DNA of 64,000 nt from Agaribacillus sp965228415 (GTDB lineage: Bacteria; Bacteroidota; Bacteroidia; Cytophagales; Cyclobacteriaceae). A program made the position numbers and the translations under genes. The stretch spans positions 7,998,001 through 8,062,000 of the forward strand of contig OZ245814.1 in assembly GCA_965228415.1 (NCBI GenBank), read 5' to 3'. This document shows positions 1 through 9,218 of this stretch, piece by piece. Numbering within the stretch: position 1 is the first letter of the stretch; each line of letters starts with the position of its first letter. The notes beneath the pieces are model-generated. The model searched no databases, was not told where the DNA came from, and saw only the letters and a program-made list of their open reading frames with translations.

Positions 1-1127
1 CTCCGCAGGCTAATTTATCGTTCAGAGGATATTCATTCGGCGGATCAGTCGCCAATGGTTTGATCACACCCGGCCCCATCAATCAATTTGTAACCTGGGA
101 AGAGTCCAAAACAACCAACATAGGACTGGATTTCGGAATTTTAAACGGACTTTTATCCGGTTCTGTTGAGTATTTTGACAGGGTAACCGACCAATTGATT
201 ACCGGTGCTGTAATACCGGCATCTGCCGGTGGGGGAAGTATTCAGACCAATGAAGGTCGAATCGATAATGAAGGTGTCGAATTTGAATTGAACTTTCATC
301 AATCTATCGGGCCTGTTGATCTCAATATTGGCCTGAATGCGACTTATGTAAAAACTACATTAACAAAATTGCCTGAAGAGTTAATTTTTGGAGAGGGTGC
401 CCCCGAATGGGACGTACCACATATCATTCAAATATTCAGAGGAAGATCTCCGTCGGAATTCTGGCTGATCCAAACCGATGGTATTTTCAAAACGCAACAG
501 GAAATAGATGCACATGGCGCCCAGCCCGATGCGCAGCCGGGGGACATCAGGTTCATCGATGCCAATGGCGATGGCCAGATCACCACAGAGGGTGATCGCG
601 TATTTGCCGGTTTGGGTATTGCACCATGGAATGCGGGTTTGAATATTAATGCAACTTATAAAAACTTCGATTTAACGTTAAATTTCTACGGAAATTTTGG
701 TTCTTACGTGTACAACGGGCCCAAGTATTTGCTGGAACAGCCTTTTGGATATGACAATTTCAGCCCGAAATTACTCGATGCGTTTGATCCGGTAATTAAT
801 CCAAACTCGGATTTTCCCCGGAACAACCCTAATGATATTGATGAAAACTGGAATTCAAATTCTGCCACGGATCGTTATCTGGAGAAGGGGGATTTTGTCA
901 AGGCCTCATTAATCCAGGTAGGTTATAATATTCCCAGGGCACTTACCAACAATGTTGGGATCGGCTCAGCAAGGGTCTACATCAGCGGGCAAAACCTGTT
1001 CACCCTTTCCGGGTATGATGGCATAGATCCGGAGCAGGGGCGTGATGGATGGTTCAGCGCCGGGATTGACCGGGGTACCGCACCGCAATTCAGAACTTTA
1101 CTATTCGGTTTGAGTGTCAATTTCTAA
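1..1127 (+). CDS. SusC/RagA-family TonB-linked outer membrane protein, C-terminal part (5' end outside window)
   Basis: This is the C-terminal part of a SusC-type beta-barrel that imports oligosaccharides or peptides across the outer membrane with its SusD lid. The reading frame is open from base 3 without a start, so the gene begins before the window; the TTG at 60 is only the first start-like codon. Family signatures are the DGIFKTQQEIDAH and GDIRFIDANGDG segments, YISGQNLFTLSGYDGIDPE near the end, and a C-terminus ending in aromatic Phe (LSVNF), as in outer-membrane barrels. The stop is 13 bases before the SusD start, the usual SusC-SusD arrangement. The STN, carboxypeptidase-like and plug domains cannot be judged because they lie off the left edge. 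The substrate is unknown; the downstream genes suggest glycosides. Confidence 0.95.
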   Translation, partial: PQANLSFRGYSFGGSVANGLITPGPINQFVTWEESKTTNIGLDFGILNGLLSGSVEYFDRVTDQLITGAVIPASAGGGSIQTNEGRIDNEGVEFELNFHQSIGPVDLNIGLNATYVKTTLTKLPEELIFGEGAPEWDVPHIIQIFRGRSPSEFWLIQTDGIFKTQQEIDAHGAQPDAQPGDIRFIDANGDGQITTEGDRVFAGLGIAPWNAGLNINATYKNFDLTLNFYGNFGSYVYNGPKYLLEQPFGYDNFSPKLLDAFDPVINPNSDFPRNNPNDIDENWNSNSATDRYLEKGDFVKASLIQVGYNIPRALTNNVGIGSARVYISGQNLFTLSGYDGIDPEQGRDGWFSAGIDRGTAPQFRTLLFGLSVNF

Positions 1128-1140
1128 ACTACTAAGCGTG

Positions 1141-2715
1141 ATGAAATCTATAAAAACAATATATAAAACATCAACTATACTGTTAGTAATTTTAATGGTA
1201 TCGGGATGTAGCGATAGCTTTTTAGATGTGCAGGATCCAAACAATATCACCAGTGCAACGTTCTGGTCTTCTTCCGAAGATGTACAACTCGCTATTAACA
1301 CTTTATATGCCGGAGAAGGGAATGGTTTTAATACCATATGGGACGGCGCTTCCGAGCCGTCCAACCTTAGAGGAGACGATGTGGTACTGACGACAGCCGA
1401 TTTCGCCAATTTTAACCAATATGCCACTTTCGTCAATACACCGGTCAATGGCGTTTCCGATGGCATTTGGGACGGATCATTTAATGTCATTTTTGGTGCT
1501 AACACTATTTTAAAGCAAATAGAGACCGACAATAGTGTTCCTTTTGATGATGAGGGACTGAGAGCCAGGTATATTGCTGAAACAAAATTTTTCCGCGGCG
1601 CAGCGTATTTTAGATTGGCGCATACCTATGGCCAGGTACCAATAGTGTTGGAACCGGCAGAAACGCGGGATCAATTTGATAATCCTAAAGCTGCCACCGT
1701 TGAGGAGGTGTGGGATCAGGCTATTACCGATCTTCAAGCCGCAAAAGATGGTCTGCCTGAAGAGCAAGAGGATGTAGGAAGAGTTAATAAAGCAGTCGCA
1801 ACGGCTTTTTTGGGCCAGCTGTATCTTTACCGGGCAGGTTATTTGAACGACAATAGCTTCTATTCCCGGGCGGCAGATGAATTCAAAGAAATCATTGACA
1901 TGGGTAAATTTACTTTGGTTGAAAATTGGGTTGATAACCTGTTGGCAGCCACTGAAAACAATGCTGAGTCGATCTACGAAGCCCAGTACGATATTTTTGC
2001 GGGATCTTATGCTGCCACCCAACCCCGTGCCTTCAATGGCAGCCTTCCCGGAATAGCGGGTGAAATTGTATTCAGACCCTCGGCCTGGCTTTTTGAGGAA
2101 ATGTCTCGTGAGACTACCGTAGATGGGGCATTGGATCCACGGTTATTAAACACCATTTATTTTCAGGGAGGATTTACTTTATTTGGTGTTCCGTTTGAAG
2201 AATTAGGAGATGGCTTGGTCTGTCAATCAGGAGGAAGTTTCACGATGGATGGTGCTCAAGTTCCCGCTGAATTTGATGGTTGGTTCAGGAAATATTTAAA
2301 TGTTGACCTGGATTGTGAAAACCCGGATGCGGCAGTGAACAATGAGAGAATCATGCGGTATTCCGACGTACTTTTGATGTATGCAGAGGCTTTGGTGATG
2401 TCTGGCGGTGATTTGGCAGTCGCTGCAGGGGCGGTAAATGAAATCAGAAACCGCGCAAACCTGACCGTGATGACTTTTGCAGATGGTGATGAGTTGATGG
2501 CGGAAATAGAGCACCAAAGAATAATGGAATTTGCTTTTGAAGGGAAGCGTTACTACGACCTGATTCGTTGGGGCAAACTCAAAGAAGCACTCGACGCACA
2601 CGGTTTTCAGGACGATGCGGCGAATATAGATGAGGAGAAGCACAAATACTTCCCTATTCCATTGCAGGAAGTCAACGCCAATGCATCACTGGATCAAAAT
2701 CCACTTTGGCAGTAA
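1141..2715 (+). CDS. SusD/RagB-family outer membrane nutrient-binding lipoprotein
   Basis: This is a 524-residue surface lipoprotein that caps the SusC barrel just upstream and captures substrate. A GTG at 1114 would also be in frame, but ATG 1141 gives a clean lipoprotein signal: MKSIKTIYK, a hydrophobic stretch, then the lipobox VSGC with Cys about residue 22. Typical SusD features are FLDVQDPN after the signal, AETKFFRGAAYFRLAHTYG, RYSDVLLMYAEAL and, near the C-terminus, HQRIMEFAFEGKRYYDLIRWG and KYFPIPLQEVNAN. The length is normal for the family. It is followed by a strong hairpin at 2742-2769 and then the LamG gene. The binding specificity cannot be read from the sequence. Confidence 0.96.
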   Translation: MKSIKTIYKTSTILLVILMVSGCSDSFLDVQDPNNITSATFWSSSEDVQLAINTLYAGEGNGFNTIWDGASEPSNLRGDDVVLTTADFANFNQYATFVNTPVNGVSDGIWDGSFNVIFGANTILKQIETDNSVPFDDEGLRARYIAETKFFRGAAYFRLAHTYGQVPIVLEPAETRDQFDNPKAATVEEVWDQAITDLQAAKDGLPEEQEDVGRVNKAVATAFLGQLYLYRAGYLNDNSFYSRAADEFKEIIDMGKFTLVENWVDNLLAATENNAESIYEAQYDIFAGSYAATQPRAFNGSLPGIAGEIVFRPSAWLFEEMSRETTVDGALDPRLLNTIYFQGGFTLFGVPFEELGDGLVCQSGGSFTMDGAQVPAEFDGWFRKYLNVDLDCENPDAAVNNERIMRYSDVLLMYAEALVMSGGDLAVAAGAVNEIRNRANLTVMTFADGDELMAEIEHQRIMEFAFEGKRYYDLIRWGKLKEALDAHGFQDDAANIDEEKHKYFPIPLQEVNANASLDQNPLWQ

Positions 2716-2741
2716 TTGACCCTGTTCAGGTTATTTCGGTG

Positions 2742-2769
2742 GAATGCAATTCAATCTTGAATTGCATTC
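2742..2769 (+). terminator. Hairpin after SusD (terminator or attenuator)
   Basis: The arms GAATGCAATTCAA (2742-2754) and TTGAATTGCATTC (2757-2769) are perfectly complementary, 13 bp, with only two bases between them, so about 11 pairs can form around a six-base loop. Only TTTGC follows, not a long T-run, so it may be a partial terminator or an mRNA-stabilising 3' end for the SusCD transcript. The rest of the 2716-3022 gap holds no convincing gene. Confidence 0.6.
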
Positions 2770-3022
2770 TTTGCAAAACAAAAAAGTCAATTGAGTTAAA
2801 AACTGATACCGGAAATTGTGATTTTTCAAGATCACTTTCCATATTCAGAGAGAAAAATATAGGAGCAATAAACCAGGTACTGGTCAGGGGAAAAACAAAT
2901 AAAAATTATAGGAGGGATTCAGTCTATCAACCGGAACCTGATGTTTGGTTCCACGACATATTCAGAAAAGATGATAGCCAGTTCGATCCGGACGAAATAT
3001 TTTGATCAAAAACTAACCGACA

Positions 3023-5170
3023 ATGAAAATTAAAGGATTAAACAAAATAGGAGTTTATGTGCTCTGGCTTGGAGCAGGCCTTTGCTTCAACGGAATCTCA
3101 TTAGCTCAAAAAAGTCCGGTAACCTATTTCGAATTTGAGGATATTCGACAAGAGCGGAAAAATGCTGAATTAGTTAGGGGAGAGACTTATGTGCCCCAGG
3201 AAGTTTTTGCTTACGTGAAAGAATCAGTGAAAAATACCGAATTCGAATTAAAAGGGAAGTATTACAAGAAAGTCAAAGGCGTAAGAGGCAATGCAGTGCT
3301 CCTGGACGGATATACTGCCCATATAGAGGTGTTTGAAGATGATATTCCTGTAATTGAAAACGCCTTTACAATAGAGGCATGGGTAGCATTGGGCGCCTAT
3401 CCCAAAAATGAAGCGTCCATATTGGATCATCGCCGGGATGAAGGCGACGGATATTTTAACGGGTATAGTCTGGAAATAGATGGGTTGGGAAGGCTACTTT
3501 TGAAAGTCGCCACCAGGGGGAAATATGAAATTGCCATGTCTTCCGACGAAATTCCACTTAACACCTGGACGCATGTGGCCGGTTCCTACGCCGCCGAAAG
3601 CGGGTTATCGGTTTATATAAATGGACAGCTAATAGATAATATCAAATCAAAAGAGATATTCAGTCCCGCTAATCCTGACGAAACCTCTATGTTGATTGGT
3701 AAAAGCAGATCTAAAAAAAGGCCCTACGGTACGATTCGTCCGGAAGGTACCGAAGCGTCCTTTACCTATATAGACGGCATCCTGGATGAGCTAAAAATTC
3801 ACAATTCAGCCTTGAGCGGGAAATCAATCTCATCCATTTACAAAAGTGCCGGCGTATTGGAAAAGCCCGGATTGCCGGTCCGGAAACTACCGTCTGGCCC
3901 TAAGTCTCCCAAAGTATTCAGGGCAGTAAATACTACTTTGAAATATTATGAAGGCTGGGATGCCCCATGGGCTATTGATAAAAATGCGGATATAGTAGTG
4001 CAGTTTGACAAAGCCGACTGCAAGTTTGTATTTTGGCATGGTACAAGTTACATACCTAACTGGGTTACAGAAAATGACATCTGGTTCAATAACGCTTTCA
4101 ACGAGAGTTGGAATGATCATGGCAGTTGCGAGCCGATGTCAGATAAGAAGGCAAATTACTCCACTGTAAAAATTGTGGAAAGCAATGAAGCCCGGGTAGT
4201 GGTGCAATGGCGATATGGTCTCGTGGATGTTGTTGGGGGATTTGCCTATCAGGATCCGGAAACCGGTTGGGGAGACTGGACAAATGAGACTTATACCATC
4301 TATCCGGATATGGTAGGAGTTCGGGAAAATAAATTATTGAGCAATGCACCGCGTGCTGAGCATGAATGGCAGGAAAGCATTATGGTCTTGGGCCCCGGAC
4401 AATCCCCGGAAGATATACTTGAATATCGAGCACTCACCCTGGCCAATATAAAAGGTGAAAAAGAGACGTATTCCTGGGAGCATGAGATCCCGCCCCATTT
4501 CCCTCCCTCACCAAAGAATCCTGCCATACAGATCATTAATACTAAATCCAGATACCGCCCTTTTTCTGTTATCAGACCACAGGATAATCCAAGGATTGAC
4601 ACCTACGACGGAGAGATCAGAAGGGACGTAAGCGTTTTCCCATGGTGGAACCATTGGCCTGTCGCTCCCCGCCCCACGGATGGAAGATACGCTCAGTTCT
4701 CAGACCGGGCAGCACATGCTTCCATCTCTCATTGGTTTTGGGATGCCTATGATGAGACTGACAGGTCTATGACAAAACTGATGCTCAATGGACTGACAGA
4801 TAAGCAAATAGGAGATTTAATCCCATTGGCCAAAAGCTGGTCTAATCCTGCTGCCATAGAATTAAATGATAAGAAGTATTCGGCCGTCTATACACCTGAA
4901 GAGCGAGCATATACTATCGAGCTAAGTCAGGAACTTTCGGAATTGAACTTCAATTTGAAGGGCAGCGACGATTCACCAATTGTTAACCCGGCCTTTGTCG
5001 TAGAAAATTGGGGTAACTACGAGGTTGATGTCAGTCTCAATGGTGAAAAGATGGAAAGAGGGAAGGATCTGCGTTATGATCTCCGGCACTCTATTAATTC
5101 CATCGACTTAATTGTATGGGTAAAGTATGAGGGAACATCTGTCACATCATTCTCACTAACACAGAAATAG
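3023..5170 (+). CDS. Exported LamG-domain (concanavalin-like) protein with large uncharacterised C-terminal region
   Basis: This 715-residue protein has a signal peptide of about 29 residues (MKIKGLNKIG..., cleaved near SLAQ). Roughly residues 90-275 form a LamG-like jelly-roll: AFTIEAWVALGAYP, a central NTWTHVAGSYAAESGLSVYINGQ and a closing YIDGILDELKIHNSALSG, all hallmark positions of the fold. LamG domains commonly bind sugars or act as accessory modules. The remaining 430 or so residues are rich in Trp and aromatics (for example FVFWHGTSYIPNWV and NHWPVAPRPTDGRYAQFSD) and do not match a family I can name; they could form a beta-sandwich or a lyase-like domain. It sits between SusD and the cytochrome/propeller gene on the same strand, so it probably acts on or binds the imported substrate outside the cytoplasm. 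Confidence 0.85.
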   Translation: MKIKGLNKIGVYVLWLGAGLCFNGISLAQKSPVTYFEFEDIRQERKNAELVRGETYVPQEVFAYVKESVKNTEFELKGKYYKKVKGVRGNAVLLDGYTAHIEVFEDDIPVIENAFTIEAWVALGAYPKNEASILDHRRDEGDGYFNGYSLEIDGLGRLLLKVATRGKYEIAMSSDEIPLNTWTHVAGSYAAESGLSVYINGQLIDNIKSKEIFSPANPDETSMLIGKSRSKKRPYGTIRPEGTEASFTYIDGILDELKIHNSALSGKSISSIYKSAGVLEKPGLPVRKLPSGPKSPKVFRAVNTTLKYYEGWDAPWAIDKNADIVVQFDKADCKFVFWHGTSYIPNWVTENDIWFNNAFNESWNDHGSCEPMSDKKANYSTVKIVESNEARVVVQWRYGLVDVVGGFAYQDPETGWGDWTNETYTIYPDMVGVRENKLLSNAPRAEHEWQESIMVLGPGQSPEDILEYRALTLANIKGEKETYSWEHEIPPHFPPSPKNPAIQIINTKSRYRPFSVIRPQDNPRIDTYDGEIRRDVSVFPWWNHWPVAPRPTDGRYAQFSDRAAHASISHWFWDAYDETDRSMTKLMLNGLTDKQIGDLIPLAKSWSNPAAIELNDKKYSAVYTPEERAYTIELSQELSELNFNLKGSDDSPIVNPAFVVENWGNYEVDVSLNGEKMERGKDLRYDLRHSINSIDLIVWVKYEGTSVTSFSLTQK

Positions 5171-5197
5171 TTAAATGATCTTAATAGAATCAAGTAG

Positions 5198-7960
5198 ATG
5201 AAGCGTAAACACATGAAATTGATACAATACTCTAATTCGTTTTTCCATCGGTCATGGGCAATACTATCTGGAATAATGCTGCTTGCCTTATGCATGACAA
5301 CCGGATGTCAAACCAATAAAAAACCTGATTCAGATATAGCTTTTACACTTTCCAGCGAGCAATTACCGGACTATGAAACTAACATCGACCATGCCGGATT
5401 AATAGAGGAATTGGATGAAGATGCCTTTGATCGCGGCATGGAAATTTATACGTCAGTCTGTTATAATTGTCATGGTAATCCTGAGCATGATGGTTCTTTG
5501 CCCACAGCACACAAGTTTTGGAGCGACGAGTTTAAGGTGAAAAATGATCCTTTCTCAATGTATCAGGTACTAACCAGGGGATATGGTACCATGCCTCCAC
5601 AACTGCAATTGGTTCCTCTGGAAAAATATGACGTAATTCATTTCATAAGAGAAAGTTTTATTAAAGAAGAAAACCCGGACCAATATTTCACGGTAAATGA
5701 TAACTACCTGGAGAAGCTTCCGCAAGGTGAATCCGAAGGGCCGGAACCTGTAGAAAAGCGCCCCTGGGCAGAAATGGATTATGGTGATTTTCTGATTAAT
5801 ACCTATGAATTGGCAGATGAAAATACACCACCGCGTAACATGTCTGATGGTGAGGCACCGTTAAAAGATGAAGACTTTTCATATGCAAACTTTGCCTACA
5901 AAGGGATAGCAGTAAGACTTGATGAAGGTAAGGGTGGTGTGTCGGCAGGAAAATCCTGGATGATTTTTGATCACGATCTGTTGCGGGTAGCTGGCGGCTG
6001 GTCAGGTGAAGGGTTTATTGATTGGGACGGAATACTTTTCAACGGCCGTCATAATATCTCTCCCAGAACTATCGGGGATTTACATTTCAGCAATCCGGTT
6101 GCTCCCGGATGGGCTAATCCGGCAACCGGTTCGTTTGATGATCCTCGTTTTACCGCCAGAGATGGCCGGAAATTCGGGCCCCTGCCGCACAACTGGGCAC
6201 GGTTCAAAGGGATCTACCATCATGAACAAAAAGTGATTATTTCATATCATGTCGGGGAAGCTGATATCTTAGAGTTGTTGGATGTAGAATATAACAGCAG
6301 GCCAGTATATACCCGTAACCTTCATATAACCAATGCCTCTGAAAAACTGAAAATGCATGTTGCATCAGACAACGCAGGTGTGATATTGAAAGGGGAGGGG
6401 GCCAGGCTTATAAAGGAAAATGGACAAACATTTTTAATAATTTCCGGAACAGGAGAGCGTATTCTAAAGCTTCTAATTGCAGAATCTCCGGATGGTTTGG
6501 AGGAATATTCCCGAAATTCAGATAAACCCATCCCATTAACCCAATATACTTCCGGCGGATTACCCCACTACCCTGAAGTCCTAACGACAAGTATCAATCC
6601 CGGTAAGACCGGAGGGCCCTTTGAAGTGGATTTTCTTACCTCACCCACCACCAATAAATGGAATAGCCGCTTAAGAATGAGTGGAATTGACTTTTTTGCG
6701 GATAATAATAAGGCTGTGGTATGTTGTACCGAAGGTGATGTCTGGATTATAGAAGGACTGACAGAAGGCAAAGGAGAACTTTCCTGGAGACGAATTGCAT
6801 CAGGGTTATTTCAACCGCTGGGAGTTAAAGTAGTTGATGAACGAATTTATGTGACTTGCCGGGATCAATTGGTTCGTTTGAATGATTTGAATGGTGACGG
6901 CGAAACGGATTTTTATGAAAGTTTTAACAATGATCATCAGGTGACGGATCATTTTCATGAATTTGCCATGGGCTTACAAACCGATGAAGAAGGAAACTTT
7001 TATTACGCTAAAGGTGCAAGACATGCCAGGGAAGGGCTGGTGCCGCAGCACGGTACACTTATAAAAGTGAGCAAAGACGGGGCAACATCAGAGATCATGG
7101 CGACTGGATTGAGAGCTTCAAATGGTGTTTGTATCAACCCCGACGGAAGTTTTATTGTTACGGATCAGGAAGGTCACTGGAATCCCATGAATCGGATAAA
7201 CTGGATTGACAAAAAAGGATTTTACGGAAATATGTTTGCCCACAACCCGCCGAAAGACAGTTCGGATCAGGGCATGGTTCAGCCATTGGCCTGGGTAGAT
7301 GCTGAACTTGATCGATCGCCGTCCGAACTTGTTTGGATTAACTCGGATAAATGGGGGCCTTTGAACGGAAGTTTGCTTGATCTGTCCTATGGCTACGGAA
7401 CGGTTTTACTTGTGCCCCATGAAAGAGTGAATGCCCAAATGCAGGGTGGTGTTTTCCAACTGCCTATCCCGGCTTTCCAAACAGGCGTAATGAGAGGCCG
7501 ATTCAATCCTGCTGACGGACAATTATATGCGTGTGGAATGTCAGCCTGGGGAACGCAACAAATGTATCAGGCCGGGGCCTTATATAGAATAAAATATAGC
7601 GGAAAACCTGTGCATGCACCCATAGAACTTAATGCTGTCCAATCGGGAATTCAGATCAGGTTTTCTGATAAATTGGATCGAAAGTCTGTTGGGGAGGTAT
7701 CAAATTTTGCCGTAAAGACGTGGGATCTGAAACGTTCAAGAGAATATGGCTCTGAACACTATAACGAAGCGCCACTAACTATTTCATCCGTAAAATTAGC
7801 CGCAGATGAACAGACTATTTTGATCAGCATTCCGGGTATTAAACCTGTTTGGCAAATGGAAATTGCCTACAACATAAAGGACAAAAATGGTAAAGAAGTG
7901 AAGGGTATAATTCAGAATACAATTCATAACCTGGGCGAAGATCCTTCTCCAAACATGTAA
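5198..7960 (+). CDS. Lipoprotein with c-type cytochrome, DUF6797-like and dehydrogenase-type beta-propeller regions
   Basis: This 920-residue protein has a lipobox ending at TTGC (about residue 37). A c-type cytochrome domain follows: haem motif C88-Y-N-C91-H92 and a probable distal Met in GYGTMPPQLQ. Residues of about 190-370 resemble DUF6797 of Planctomycetes/Verrucomicrobia-type enzymes. About 480-800 read as a propeller of the membrane-bound-dehydrogenase/sorbosone-dehydrogenase type (DGSFIVTDQEGHWNPMNRINW, LNGDGETDFYESF). The C-terminal 100 residues look like a beta-sandwich. A periplasmic or outer-membrane oxidoreductase that passes electrons from a sugar or sugar alcohol to the attached haem would fit, but the substrate and any cofactor are not visible. 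The gene starts 27 bases after the LamG gene, in the same operon as the ThuA and DUF1080 genes. Confidence 0.85.
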   Translation: MKRKHMKLIQYSNSFFHRSWAILSGIMLLALCMTTGCQTNKKPDSDIAFTLSSEQLPDYETNIDHAGLIEELDEDAFDRGMEIYTSVCYNCHGNPEHDGSLPTAHKFWSDEFKVKNDPFSMYQVLTRGYGTMPPQLQLVPLEKYDVIHFIRESFIKEENPDQYFTVNDNYLEKLPQGESEGPEPVEKRPWAEMDYGDFLINTYELADENTPPRNMSDGEAPLKDEDFSYANFAYKGIAVRLDEGKGGVSAGKSWMIFDHDLLRVAGGWSGEGFIDWDGILFNGRHNISPRTIGDLHFSNPVAPGWANPATGSFDDPRFTARDGRKFGPLPHNWARFKGIYHHEQKVIISYHVGEADILELLDVEYNSRPVYTRNLHITNASEKLKMHVASDNAGVILKGEGARLIKENGQTFLIISGTGERILKLLIAESPDGLEEYSRNSDKPIPLTQYTSGGLPHYPEVLTTSINPGKTGGPFEVDFLTSPTTNKWNSRLRMSGIDFFADNNKAVVCCTEGDVWIIEGLTEGKGELSWRRIASGLFQPLGVKVVDERIYVTCRDQLVRLNDLNGDGETDFYESFNNDHQVTDHFHEFAMGLQTDEEGNFYYAKGARHAREGLVPQHGTLIKVSKDGATSEIMATGLRASNGVCINPDGSFIVTDQEGHWNPMNRINWIDKKGFYGNMFAHNPPKDSSDQGMVQPLAWVDAELDRSPSELVWINSDKWGPLNGSLLDLSYGYGTVLLVPHERVNAQMQGGVFQLPIPAFQTGVMRGRFNPADGQLYACGMSAWGTQQMYQAGALYRIKYSGKPVHAPIELNAVQSGIQIRFSDKLDRKSVGEVSNFAVKTWDLKRSREYGSEHYNEAPLTISSVKLAADEQTILISIPGIKPVWQMEIAYNIKDKNGKEVKGIIQNTIHNLGEDPSPNM

Positions 7961-7990
7961 TATTTAATCAACTTACAATTTCTAAATTCT

Positions 7991-9133
7991 ATGAAAACGG
8001 TCTATTTCCCTCTTATTTGTACTTTGTTTTTTAGCTGTGGCGGAGGAAAAACCAATACTGACGTTACCGAAGCAGGGGCTTCTGGAGCAGATGTTACAAA
8101 CCAATGGCTCACCTTTCAGGGGAAGGGAGACATGCCCCATATAGTATTGATCTCAGGCGACGAGGAATATCGTTCGGAAGAAGCCCTTCCTCAGTTGGCA
8201 AAAATACTCTCTACCCGGCAAGGCTTCAAATGTACGGTACTTTTTGCCCAGGATCCTGCTAAACCAGGGATCATCAATCCGAACCACCTGAACAATATCC
8301 CGGGTTTAGAAAGCCTTAAAACGGCTGACATGATGATCATTTTCACCCGGTTTCGTGCCTTACCAGATGAACAAATGCAATACATAGATGATTATTTGAA
8401 AAGCGGTAAACCAATTTTAGGCATTAGAACCGCTACGCATGCATTTAGCTTTGAAGAGGCGGATTTTGAGTCCAACTGGAAACACTATGGCAATTTTTAT
8501 AAAGGCAATGATGAATGGAAGGGTGGCTTTGGCCGGTTTATTTTAGGTGAGAAGTGGATTTCACATCACGGGGAGCACCGGCACCAGAGCACACGAGGTA
8601 TTCCGGTACCCGGGCAAGAAAATCATCCCATTCTCAAAGGTATCGCCGAGGGAAAAATTTGGGGTCCTACCGATGTGTATGGCGTTCGATTGCCACTACC
8701 AGGTGATTCTCAGCCTGTGGTGCTGGGACAAGTGGTCAATCGCGCCGGAGAATATGATGAGAATGATCCTTTGTTCGGCATGAGAGCTACAGACAATGAA
8801 GTAGCTGGAATGGGAATAGCTGACGATGAGAATGGAGAAGAAGTAGAAATTAATCTCAACGATCCAATGATGCCTGTTGCCTGGACAAAGAGCTATCAAT
8901 TACAAGGAGGTAAGCCTGGCAAAGTATTTGCCACCACCATTGGGGCTTCCACCGATCTGCTGTCAGAGGGTGTTCGCCGAATGTTGGTGAATGGCGTATT
9001 CTGGGGCATGGGTCTAACGGTTCCTGAAAAAGCAAATGTTGATCTGGTAGGTACATACGAGCCAACTTCGTATGCATTTTTAGAGGAGTCATATTGGTTG
9101 GAAAGAAACTTGAAAGTTTCGGATTTAAGATAA
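7991..9133 (+). CDS. ThuA-domain lipoprotein (first of two)
   Basis: This 380-residue protein has a short lipoprotein signal (lipobox FFSC, Cys about residue 16). The ThuA-like, class I glutamine-amidotransferase-type fold covers about residues 45-320: DMPHIVLISGDEEYRSEEA, SLKTADMMIIFTRFRALP, YLKSGKPILGIRTATHAF, and a terminal GGKPGKVFATTIGAS followed by RRMLVNGVFWGMG. ThuA was first tied to trehalose use through 3-keto-trehalose in rhizobia; in this phylum exported ThuA proteins commonly sit beside DUF1080 and MocA-type oxidoreductases. Its position between the cytochrome/propeller gene and a second ThuA gene supports a role in oxidised-sugar turnover outside the cytoplasm. The reaction itself is not established from sequence. 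Confidence 0.9.
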   Translation: MKTVYFPLICTLFFSCGGGKTNTDVTEAGASGADVTNQWLTFQGKGDMPHIVLISGDEEYRSEEALPQLAKILSTRQGFKCTVLFAQDPAKPGIINPNHLNNIPGLESLKTADMMIIFTRFRALPDEQMQYIDDYLKSGKPILGIRTATHAFSFEEADFESNWKHYGNFYKGNDEWKGGFGRFILGEKWISHHGEHRHQSTRGIPVPGQENHPILKGIAEGKIWGPTDVYGVRLPLPGDSQPVVLGQVVNRAGEYDENDPLFGMRATDNEVAGMGIADDENGEEVEINLNDPMMPVAWTKSYQLQGGKPGKVFATTIGASTDLLSEGVRRMLVNGVFWGMGLTVPEKANVDLVGTYEPTSYAFLEESYWLERNLKVSDLR

Positions 9134-9218
9134 AAATGTGCCGGAGCCGGAGTCCGGTTAAGATAATCTGTAGAAGGTAATATTTGTTTTGAAACCATAT
9201 AAGTTTAAAGTATGAAAT

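Noticed and set aside
1114..1140. GTG start for the first SusD inside the SusC end
   Set aside because: The added nine residues precede a complete lipoprotein signal starting at ATG 1141.
2706..3005. 99-residue plus-strand frame after SusD
   Set aside because: It starts with TTG inside the end of susD, runs through the hairpin at 2742-2769 and has no recognisable domain or plausible composition; treated as chance.
9141..9157. CCGGA/TCCGG hairpin between the two ThuA genes
   Set aside because: It has only five base pairs and no T-run; too weak to list as a terminator.
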